DNA of 64,000 nt from assembly GCF_022406875.1 (NCBI RefSeq), contig NZ_CP023018.1:221575-285574 (forward strand), given 5' to 3'. The translations under genes were made by a program, and so were the position numbers. The notes below the pieces were generated by a model. That model was not told the origin of the DNA, did not search any database, and worked only from the letters and a program-made list of their open reading frames with translations. Source of the stretch: Ectothiorhodosinus mongolicus. Lineage in GTDB: Bacteria > Pseudomonadota > Gammaproteobacteria > Ectothiorhodospirales > Ectothiorhodospiraceae. Below, in pieces: positions 18,520 through 24,664 of the stretch (the first letter of the stretch is position 1; every line of letters begins with the position of its first letter).

Positions 18520-18548
18520 TTGACGCCTCAAGCCCGAGCCCGTAAACT
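18520..18548 (+). promoter_or_regulatory. Sigma-70 promoter for tRNA-Asn
   Basis: TTGACG (18520-18525), 17-bp spacer, TAAACT (18543-18548), then a G+C-rich CGCG discriminator, the same design as the tRNA-Val promoter. It starts 12 bp after the aminotransferase stop. Confidence 0.7.
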
Positions 18549-18563
18549 CGCGTGCTTTCCCAT

Positions 18564-18639
18564 TCCCCGGTAGCTCAGTCGGTAGAGCGGGTGACTGTTA
18601 ATCACTAGGTCGGCGGTTCGAGCCCGTCCCGGGGAGCCA
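18564..18639 (+). tRNA. tRNA-Asn (anticodon GTT)
   Basis: 76-nt cloverleaf. TCCCCGG (18564-18570) pairs with CCGGGGA (18629-18635), and CCA is encoded at 18637-18639. The anticodon GTT is at 18597-18599 in loop CTGTTAA, and the T-arm reads GGTTCGAGCC. Confidence 0.96.
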
Positions 18640-18642
18640 ATC

Positions 18643-18698
18643 AAAAAAGGGGACGGATTTATTTTTCCGCAAGGAAAAATAAATCCGTCCCCTTTTTT
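18643..18698. repeat. 56-bp perfect palindrome, also a likely terminator for tRNA-Asn
   Basis: Two 26-bp arms are joined by GCAA, with poly-A outside the left arm and poly-T outside the right arm. The core of the arm is GGGGACGGATTTATTTTT. It begins 3 bp after the tRNA CCA. The same core recurs at 21317, 23854, 24528 and, with one change, 26679. The ends allow termination in both directions. Confidence 0.9.
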
Positions 18699-18713
18699 GC
18701 GTTTGTGAACCGC

Positions 18714-18743
18714 TTGACAGCGGCAAGAATGCTGCGCTGCAAT
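18714..18743 (+). promoter_or_regulatory. Possible promoter for the patatin-GntP pair
   Basis: TTGACA (18714-18719), 18-bp spacer, TGCAAT (18738-18743), 30 bp ahead of the ATG and just after the palindrome. The -10 matches 4 of 6 bases. Confidence 0.4.
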
Positions 18744-18772
18744 AGAGCTACATTCTCCAGTGGAGTAGCCGC

Positions 18773-19876
18773 ATGCCTAGCCCCTCGCAACCCAAAATCG
18801 TTGACCTCGCCCTGCAAGGCGGTGGTGCTCACGGCGCACTCACTTGGGGCGTGCTTGATCGTCTCTTGGCTGATGAGCGCATTCAAATCTCTGGCATTAG
18901 CGGCACCAGTGCCGGCGCCATGAACGCCGTGGTGCTGGCCGATGGTCTGCAGCGCGGTGGTCGCGATGGCGCGCGCGAAGCCCTCGAGCAGTTCTGGCTG
19001 GCGGTGAGTAATGCCGCCCGATTCTCACCGATGCAGCGCAGCCTCTGGGACCACATGACCAGCAACTACAGCCTCGATCAATCCCCCGGCTACCTGTTCT
19101 TCGAGCAGCTCACCCGCCAGTTCTCGCCCTATGAGCTCAATCCGCTCAACATCAACCCGCTGCGCGATCTGGTCGCCGCCCAAGTCGATTTTGAGCGCGT
19201 CAATCAATGCCCCGATGTCAAAGTCTTCGTCACTGCCACCAATGTGCGCACCGGCCGCGGCCGCACTTTCAGCCAGCCTGAGCTCACGGTCGACAGCGTC
19301 ATGGCCTCAGCCTGCCTGCCGTTCATGTTCCAAGCAGTGGAGATCGACGGTGAGGCCTACTGGGATGGCGGATATATTGGCAACCCTGCCCTCTACCCGT
19401 TGGTGGAAGACAAAGCCACCCGTGACCTGATCGTCGTGCAGATCAACCCACTGATGCGTGAAGACCTGCCGCGCACCGGTCGCGACATCATCAACCGCAT
19501 CAATGAGATCACCTTCAATGCCAGCCTCATCAAAGAGCTGCGCCTGATCGAGCTGCTGCATGAACTGATCGAAGTCGAGCAGCTAGAATCCGAGCGCTAC
19601 CGCGACATTTTCGTGCACTTGATCCATGCCCACGAGGAACTCAAGGATCTCGATGCCTCCAGCAAACTCAATGCCGAATGGGCCTATTTGCAGCACTTGC
19701 GGGAACGCGGCTGGACCTGGGCCGATCGCTTTTTGCAGCACCATTATGAGGATTTGGGAGTGCGCGGCACGTTTGACATGACCGATCTTTTTGATGGCGA
19801 CAGCTTCCGCTCACCTTTGAGCGACGCCGACAAAAGCCAGAAAAGCCAGAAAAGCAACAAAGGGACCCAGTCATGA
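18773..19876 (+). CDS. Patatin-like phospholipase (DUF3734-type)
   Basis: Ser-Asp dyad lipid acyl hydrolase of 367 aa. The oxyanion G-G-G-A-H-G is at 16-21, the nucleophile elbow G-T-S-A-G at 44-48 (S46), and the D-G-G dyad Asp at 198 (D198). A C-terminal part with R-I-N-E-I-T-F-N resembles DUF3734, seen in patatins next to short-chain fatty or hydroxybutyrate genes. The C-terminus carries a short tandem repeat (K-S-Q-K-S-Q-K-S-N-K) from a 9-bp DNA duplication. A clear AGTGGAG ribosome site precedes the ATG. Its TGA overlaps the ATG of the GntP permease, so both are translated together. No signal peptide is seen. Confidence 0.9.
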   Translation: MPSPSQPKIVDLALQGGGAHGALTWGVLDRLLADERIQISGISGTSAGAMNAVVLADGLQRGGRDGAREALEQFWLAVSNAARFSPMQRSLWDHMTSNYSLDQSPGYLFFEQLTRQFSPYELNPLNINPLRDLVAAQVDFERVNQCPDVKVFVTATNVRTGRGRTFSQPELTVDSVMASACLPFMFQAVEIDGEAYWDGGYIGNPALYPLVEDKATRDLIVVQINPLMREDLPRTGRDIINRINEITFNASLIKELRLIELLHELIEVEQLESERYRDIFVHLIHAHEELKDLDASSKLNAEWAYLQHLRERGWTWADRFLQHHYEDLGVRGTFDMTDLFDGDSFRSPLSDADKSQKSQKSNKGTQS

Positions 19877-21318
19877 TCGGCCTGATGGTCGTTTTCATCG
19901 CGCTTTTTCTGCTGATTTATCTGGCGTATCGCGGCGTCAGCCTGCTCATTCTCACTCCAGCGCTGGCGACTTTTGCGGTCGTTGCCAGCCGTGAGGGCAG
20001 TGCGCTGGGCAGCTACACGCAGATCTTCATGGGGGGTGCCGGCAACTTCATCACCCTCTACTTCCCCATTTTTCTGCTCGGCGCGGTATTCGGCAAGCTC
20101 ATGGAAGACTCCGGCAGCGCCCAAACCCTCGCCAATGGCATCATTGCCAAGCTCGGGGCCGGACGCGCCATCTTGGCGGTGGTGCTCTCCGGTGCGGTGA
20201 TGACTTATGGCGGTGTGTCATTGTTCGTGGTCGCTTTCGCGGTATTCCCCATCGCCGCCGCCTTGTTCCGTCAGGCCAATATCCCTAAGCGGTTGATACC
20301 GGCGACCATCGCGCTGGGCGCGTTCACCTTCACCATGACCGCCCTGCCCGGCACGCCTTCCATCCAAAACGCGATCCCCATGCCCTATTTCGGCACCAGT
20401 CCATTTGCCGCTCCGGGACTGGGCGTGATTACTGCCTTGATCATGTTTGGCCTAGGGTTGATGTGGCTGCAGTACCGCGCGCGCAGCCTGGCTGCTGAGG
20501 GCTATGGCGATCATCCCGATGCCGAGTTTAGCCCCAATCGCGAGCTGCGTGAGAAGGCCGCTGGCGAGGGCTTTGACCTGATGGAGCTGCCTGTTGAGCA
20601 GCCCGCCAAAGACCAGCCCTCATTTGTGGTGGCCGTGCTGCCTTTGATCACCGTGATCGCCGTCAACCTGTTGTTCACCTTTGTGGTGATTCCACGCATG
20701 GACACTGGGTTTTTGGCGCTGCCGCTGTATGGTGAGACCGATATCGAGGCGGTGCGCGGCGTCTGGTCGGTGATTGTGGGGCTGGTGTGTGCTTTGCTGT
20801 TGCTGTTAGCGATGAACTGGCGGCGCCTGCCGGGTTTGAAACAAACTCTGGACAATGGCGCTAATGCCTCGCTGGTGCCGATTTTTAATACCGCTAGCTT
20901 GGTGGGTTTTGGTGCGGTGATTGCTTCGCTCAGCGCATTCTTGCTGATCCGCGATAGCGTCGTCACCTTGGGCGGCGATAACCCGCTGATTTCTTTGGCG
21001 ATTGCCGTGAATATTCTGGCGGGCATGACTGGCTCTGCCTCTGGTGGCATGAGTATCGCGCTATCCACGCTGGGGGATACCTACCTGGAGATGGCTCGTG
21101 TGGCTGGCATCAATCCCGAGCTGCTGCACCGCGTCACCGCCGTGGCCACCGGTGGCCTGGATACCCTGCCGCATAATGGCGCGGTCATCACACTCTTGGC
21201 TATCGCCGGCCTTACCCACCGCCAGGCCTACTTCGATCTTGCCATGGTCGCTATGCTGGCGCCTTTCATCTCGCTAATCGCGCTCATCACCCTCGGCACC
21301 CTCTTCGGCAACTTCTAA
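19873..21318 (+). CDS. GntP-family transporter
   Basis: Integral membrane symporter of 481 aa with 12 or more hydrophobic helices. Family features include G-G-V-S-L-F-V-V-A-F-A-V-F-P and the T-A-L-P-G-T-P-S-I-Q-N motif near residue 155-165, and a late G-M-T-G-S-A-S-G-G-M-S-I loop. GntP members carry gluconate, or in relatives beside patatin and hydroxybutyrate dehydrogenase genes, D-3-hydroxybutyrate and other short hydroxy acids. The coupling to a DUF3734-type patatin favours the latter, as an inference. The start overlaps the patatin stop (ATGA). Its TAA forms the first bases of the downstream palindrome. Confidence 0.88.
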   Translation: MIGLMVVFIALFLLIYLAYRGVSLLILTPALATFAVVASREGSALGSYTQIFMGGAGNFITLYFPIFLLGAVFGKLMEDSGSAQTLANGIIAKLGAGRAILAVVLSGAVMTYGGVSLFVVAFAVFPIAAALFRQANIPKRLIPATIALGAFTFTMTALPGTPSIQNAIPMPYFGTSPFAAPGLGVITALIMFGLGLMWLQYRARSLAAEGYGDHPDAEFSPNRELREKAAGEGFDLMELPVEQPAKDQPSFVVAVLPLITVIAVNLLFTFVVIPRMDTGFLALPLYGETDIEAVRGVWSVIVGLVCALLLLLAMNWRRLPGLKQTLDNGANASLVPIFNTASLVGFGAVIASLSAFLLIRDSVVTLGGDNPLISLAIAVNILAGMTGSASGGMSIALSTLGDTYLEMARVAGINPELLHRVTAVATGGLDTLPHNGAVITLLAIAGLTHRQAYFDLAMVAMLAPFISLIALITLGTLFGNF

Positions 21319-21370
21319 AAAGGGGACGGATTTATTTTTCCTAAAGGAAAAATAAATCCGTCCCCTTTTT
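21317..21370. repeat. 54-bp perfect palindrome after the GntP gene (bidirectional terminator-like)
   Basis: Two 25-bp arms around TAAA, with the same arm as the 18643 element minus one outer A. The left arm includes the last two bases of the GntP stop codon. It separates two convergent genes and has A-tract and T-tract ends, so it can terminate both. Confidence 0.9.
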
Positions 21371-21372
21371 AG

Positions 21373-21410
21373 CCGTCCCCTTTTTTGCCTATTTTCGGGG
21401 TACGACCCCA
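21373..21410. repeat. Extra half-element plus GGGGTACGACCCCA palindrome
   Basis: CCGTCCCCTTTTTTG at 21373-21387 is a lone right half-arm of the palindrome family. GGGGTACGACCCCA at 21397-21410 lies inside the last codons of the DUF4143 gene, so the repeat supplies that protein's C-terminal V-V-P-R-K. Confidence 0.7.
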
Positions 21411-22558
21411 ATTAGGTCGCGCCAACCCAACACTTGCACAGGCTTACGCTCGTGGGATCCCGTGCCTCCGTAGATCAGAGTGGGGTTTTGCGCCATTGAC
21501 CCAGCTAGCCCGACCCAGCGTTCTAGGCCAGTAAAGAAATCCTTATTCAGGGTCTGCCCCGATTTGATCTCGACCGGCATCAAGCGGTCAGCAGATTCAA
21601 TCAACAGATCGACCTCATTTCCATTGCTGTCGCGCCAATAATAGAACAGCGGGCGCTCGCCGCGATTAAGCCAGGCCTTACGCAACTCACTGACCACCCA
21701 CGTCTCAAAAATTGCACCCCGTAATGGGTGGGTAACCAATTGCGCCTTACCCTGAATACCGAGCAACCAGCACAGCAGCCCTGTATCCAAAAAGTACAGC
21801 TTGGGTGCCTTGACTAGGCGTTTTCTGAAATTCGCATAATGGGGCTGCAACAAAAACAGTACATAGCTGGCCTCGAGCACCGAAATCCAAGCCCGTGCTG
21901 TATTGTGGGTGATCCCGCTGTCGGCCGCCAACGATGATAGGTTGAGAATCTGTCCACTCCGACCAGCGCACAAACGTACAAAGCGCTGAAAGGCGTCCAA
22001 ATCCTGCACGTTGAGCATCTGACGCACATCGCGTTCAACGTATGAGGCAACGTAAGCTGGAAACCAATGCTGCGGGGTAATCAGGCGATCGTACAAGGTG
22101 GGATAGCCACCGGTGAATAAGTGAGTGTCGAGATCCTCTGACGATATCCCTGCGCAGACCAATTCGCTGTGGCTCAACGGCAATAATTCAACAAAGGCGG
22201 TACGGCCAGCGAGCGACTGCGAAATCCCCGACATCAGCCCGAACTGCTGAGATCCAGTGAGTAAAAAGCGGCCCATGCGCCTATCTTCATCTACATTAGA
22301 CTGCAAATAGGACAACAGGTCTGGCGCCCGTTGCACCTCATCCAGAACGCCGCCATCCGGCAGAGTGGCTAAAAAACCGCGCGGATCTTCCACGGCCAGG
22401 GCCCTAAGATCTGGGTCTTCCAATGATCGATAGGGACGCTCAGCAAAAATACTGCGCGCTAGCGTCGTCTTGCCCGATTGCCTTGGCCCGGTAATAGTCA
22501 CGATGGGAAAACCAGCCAAAAGCTGGCGCACAAGCGAATAGGCAGCACGCGGAATCAT
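21389..22558 (-). CDS. AAA ATPase with DUF4143 (putative DNA-associated)
   Basis: 389-residue protein. The N-terminal P-loop domain has Walker A G-P-R-Q-S-G-K-T at 24-31 and G-V-L-D-E-V-Q-R-A-P-D-L as Walker B. The L-L-T-G-S-Q-Q-F segment is sensor 1. The C-terminal DUF4143 domain has L-Y-F-L-D-T-G-L-L-C-W-L-L-G and a PD-(D/E)XK-like N-E-V-D-L-L-I-E ... P-V-E-I-K-S-G. This large family is frequently transferred and its job is unsettled. The last codons fall in a repeat copy, so the C-terminus may have been rewritten by it. It stands alone between two repeat clusters. Confidence 0.92.
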   Translation of the reverse strand: MIPRAAYSLVRQLLAGFPIVTITGPRQSGKTTLARSIFAERPYRSLEDPDLRALAVEDPRGFLATLPDGGVLDEVQRAPDLLSYLQSNVDEDRRMGRFLLTGSQQFGLMSGISQSLAGRTAFVELLPLSHSELVCAGISSEDLDTHLFTGGYPTLYDRLITPQHWFPAYVASYVERDVRQMLNVQDLDAFQRFVRLCAGRSGQILNLSSLAADSGITHNTARAWISVLEASYVLFLLQPHYANFRKRLVKAPKLYFLDTGLLCWLLGIQGKAQLVTHPLRGAIFETWVVSELRKAWLNRGERPLFYYWRDSNGNEVDLLIESADRLMPVEIKSGQTLNKDFFTGLERWVGLAGSMAQNPTLIYGGTGSHERKPVQVLGWRDLIGVVPRK

Positions 22559-22583
22559 GAAGCTAAACTAGCACAAATTATGC

Positions 22584-22608
22584 AAATTGAGAATCTGATT
22601 CTCAATTT
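22584..22608. promoter_or_regulatory. Perfect 11-bp inverted repeat upstream of the DUF4143 gene
   Basis: AAATTGAGAAT-CTG-ATTCTCAATTT is centred about 38 bp before the ATG at 22558 (minus strand). It is A+T-rich and symmetrical, so it looks like a dimeric regulator site. It is superficially Fur-like (GAGAAT...ATTCTC), but the half-site spacing differs from the usual Fur box. Confidence 0.5.
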
Positions 22609-22616
22609 ATGAAACA

Positions 22617-22644
22617 GGGTACGACCCCGTTTGGGGTCGTACCC
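22617..22644. repeat. GGGTACGACCCC palindrome
   Basis: Twelve-bp arms with a GTTT loop, built on the GGGGTCGTACCCC repeat. It ends 7 bp before the stop of the alcohol dehydrogenase gene on the minus strand and could be its terminator, although no T-tract follows. Confidence 0.75.
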
Positions 22645-22650
22645 CCACGT

Positions 22651-23727
22651 TTAATTGCTGATCGCGACCTTGAGCACGCCATCGCGCTGATTCGAGAACA
22701 GGTCATAAGCGGCGACAATGTCCTCAAGAGCATAGCGATGCGTCACCAAAGGCCCAAGATCAATGCGGTTACGGGCGATGATGTTCATCAGCCGCCGCAT
22801 GCGCTCTTTGCCGCCCGGACACAGCGAGGTGATGATCTTGTGATCCCCAAGCCCCGCACAAAACGCATCCAAGGGAATGGTCAAATCCCCGGAATACACA
22901 CCCAAACTGGATAAAGTGCCACCCGGCTTGAGTACCCGCAGCGCCGATTCAAAAGTCGACTGCAAACCCAAAGCCTCAATCGAGGCATCGACGCCGCGCC
23001 CGCCGGTGATTTTCATGATCTCGGAGACGACATCCACCTTGCGGAAATCCAAGGTTACGTCCGCGCCCATCTGCCGCGCCATCTCCAGACGCGCATCCAC
23101 CCCATCCACTGCGATAACCATGCCCGCCCCACGCAACCGTGCACCGGCCGTCGCACACAGCCCAATCGGCCCTTGCGCGAACACCGCGACGATATCGCCG
23201 ATGCGGATATTCGCGGATTCGGCGCCGGCAAAGCCTGTGGACATGATGTCCGGGCACATCAAGACCTGCTCATCGCTCAACCCATCCGGCACGGGCGCCA
23301 AATTGGCCTGCGCATCAGGCACCAGCAGGTACTCAGCCTGCGAGCCGTCAATCGTGTTACCAAAGCGCCAGCCACCCATGGGCTTGTAGCCATGCGCATG
23401 ATGCCCGCCGTCCTGGGCGCAGCAATCATCCTGACACGCATAGGAGGTAAAGCTGGGACAAATGGCACCGGCGATGACTCGCTGACCCTCCTGATATCCC
23501 TGCACATTCGCCCCCAGTTTCTCGATGATACCCACCGGTTCGTGACCGATCGTCAATCCACTGGCCACCGGATACTCGCCTTTAAGGATATGCACATCCG
23601 TGCCACAAATGGTCGTCGTGGTAATGCGCATCAAGGCATCGTTGGGGCCGATATCCGGGATCGGCTTATCCTCGATCTCCACGCGTCCGGGTTCCACAAA
23701 AACAGCAGCTTTCATCATCTGGGCCAT
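22651..23727 (-). CDS. Zinc-dependent secondary alcohol dehydrogenase (TbADH/CbADH-like)
   Basis: 358-residue medium-chain dehydrogenase. Catalytic zinc ligands are C41 (C-G-T-D-V-H), H62 with E63 (G-H-E), and D161 in C-P-D-I-M-S-T-G-F-A-G-A-E. The Rossmann A-Q-G-P-I-G is near 183-188. The G-G-W-R-F-G-N-T-I-D-G segment closely follows the Thermoanaerobacter and Clostridium secondary alcohol dehydrogenases. Unlike those, it has an extra cysteine cluster (C90, C98, C102, C103) that could bind a structural zinc. The substrate is unknown, likely an isopropanol-type or aldehyde-type compound. It appears to be a single-gene unit. Confidence 0.9.
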   Translation of the reverse strand: MAQMMKAAVFVEPGRVEIEDKPIPDIGPNDALMRITTTTICGTDVHILKGEYPVASGLTIGHEPVGIIEKLGANVQGYQEGQRVIAGAICPSFTSYACQDDCCAQDGGHHAHGYKPMGGWRFGNTIDGSQAEYLLVPDAQANLAPVPDGLSDEQVLMCPDIMSTGFAGAESANIRIGDIVAVFAQGPIGLCATAGARLRGAGMVIAVDGVDARLEMARQMGADVTLDFRKVDVVSEIMKITGGRGVDASIEALGLQSTFESALRVLKPGGTLSSLGVYSGDLTIPLDAFCAGLGDHKIITSLCPGGKERMRRLMNIIARNRIDLGPLVTHRYALEDIVAAYDLFSNQRDGVLKVAISN

Positions 23728-23853
23728 GACAGTCTCTCCGGTTGATTAGAGGGCATCATCCAAGCTTTGCGGATTCACCTCACCATTATCAACCGGCCAG
23801 ATGACACTTATGCGATGGCAAAATGATGCAGCGCAAGAAAACTGCGCCAAAAT

Positions 23854-23910
23854 GGGGACGGATTTATTTTTGTGCCGAGAGGGGTCTGCACTAAATGGGG
23901 TCTGACCCCA
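23854..23910. repeat. Repeat cluster between the ADH and YoeB-type genes
   Basis: One left half-arm GGGGACGGATTTATTTTT (23854-23871), then GGGGTCTG at 23881 and TGGGGTCTGACCCCA at 23896-23910. It lies in a 216-bp intergenic stretch between the start of the ADH gene and the 3' end of the toxin gene, where I see no reading frame of interest. Confidence 0.75.
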
Positions 23911-23943
23911 GAAGGAACATCAACTACTTGCGGTAGTTATACG

Positions 23944-24207
23944 TTATTCATAGTGGGTCCAGAGTCTGAGAACTTTCACCACCTGCTCGTCCTCTAGCAC
24001 TTGGTAAACCAAGCGATGCTGAATATTGATGCGGCGTGAATAGGCCCCCGTGAGATCACCAATAAGCTTCTCAAACGGCGGCGGCGTGCCGAACGGATCT
24101 TCTGCTAAAAGCGCTAACAGTTCCTGAGCTTTCGGTTTGAGACCGCTTGAGGCCAACTTCTTGGCATCCTTCTGAGCTTGCTTGGTGTACACCAACGTCC
24201 ATGTCAC
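23944..24207 (-). CDS. Txe/YoeB-family mRNA interferase toxin
   Basis: 87-residue RelE-superfamily toxin that would cut mRNA on the ribosome. It has P-F-E-K-L (E46), the Y-S-R-R-I-N-I-Q-H-R-L-V-Y strand (R65 in the position of YoeB R65), and an R-L-W-T-H-Y C-terminus, where H85 and Y86 match the terminal His-Tyr of YoeB. It starts with GTG, overlapping the antitoxin TGA (GTGA). The key residues are all present, so it is probably active. Confidence 0.93.
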   Translation of the reverse strand: MTWTLVYTKQAQKDAKKLASSGLKPKAQELLALLAEDPFGTPPPFEKLIGDLTGAYSRRINIQHRLVYQVLEDEQVVKVLRLWTHYE

Positions 24208-24446
24208 CAGTCCAGCTCCTCATCGCACTCATCCACAGGGGTTTCCATCCCCTCACGAATAGACTCACGCATACCCGGTACGGAAAGCAGATGAAGTGTC
24301 TCCTGAATGGCAGACCAGTCTTCCTCCGACACCAAAATGGCTTTGTTCCGCTTACCCATAATGACGATGGGTTGATGCGACTCAGCAGTCTCATCAATTA
24401 ACCGATATAGGTTGCTGCGCGCCTCAGTCGCTGTGATTCCCGTCAT
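24204..24446 (-). CDS. YefM/Phd-family antitoxin
   Basis: 80-residue partner of the YoeB-type toxin. M-T-G-I-T-A-T-E-A-R-S-N-L-Y-R-L-I-D-E opens the Phd/YefM DNA-binding domain, followed by P-I-V-I-M-G-K-R-N-K-A-I-L-V-S-E-E-D-W. The C-terminal third is acidic and would wrap the toxin. The ATG at 24446 is chosen because the upstream extension (to 24563) runs through repeat DNA. The pair is autoregulated in known cases. Confidence 0.93.
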   Translation of the reverse strand: MTGITATEARSNLYRLIDETAESHQPIVIMGKRNKAILVSEEDWSAIQETLHLLSVPGMRESIREGMETPVDECDEELDW

Positions 24447-24527
24447 GATGCACCTCTCACATGTTCGATCTTGCCACAATTGTACGGTTTTAGGTACGTA
24501 CGTCAAGACGAACGCCATTTGGGTAAA

Positions 24528-24618
24528 GGGGACGGATTTATTTTTGGGGTCGTACCCCAGCATTACGACCCCAATTGGTGCACTGAATGGGGTCAGACCC
24601 CATTTGGGGTCGTACCCC
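24528..24618. repeat. Dense repeat cluster upstream of the antitoxin and SulP genes
   Basis: In about 90 bp there are a left half-arm GGGGACGGATTTATTTTT (24528-24545), GGGGTCGTACCCCA (24546-24559), TACGACCCCAATTGG, TGGGGTCAGACCCCA (24588-24602) and GGGGTCGTACCCC (24606-24618). Both the GTCGTAC and GTCAGAC variants occur side by side. The antitoxin's operator should lie between this cluster and 24446. Confidence 0.85.
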
Positions 24619-24664
24619 GTCTTTATTGGTTATAAGCATTAGCTGATTTGGTTATACTTGGCGC

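Noticed and set aside
24447-24563. N-terminally extended YefM antitoxin starting at 24563
   Set aside because: The extra 39 codons run through repeat DNA and match no antitoxin. The ATG at 24446 gives the family's usual start.
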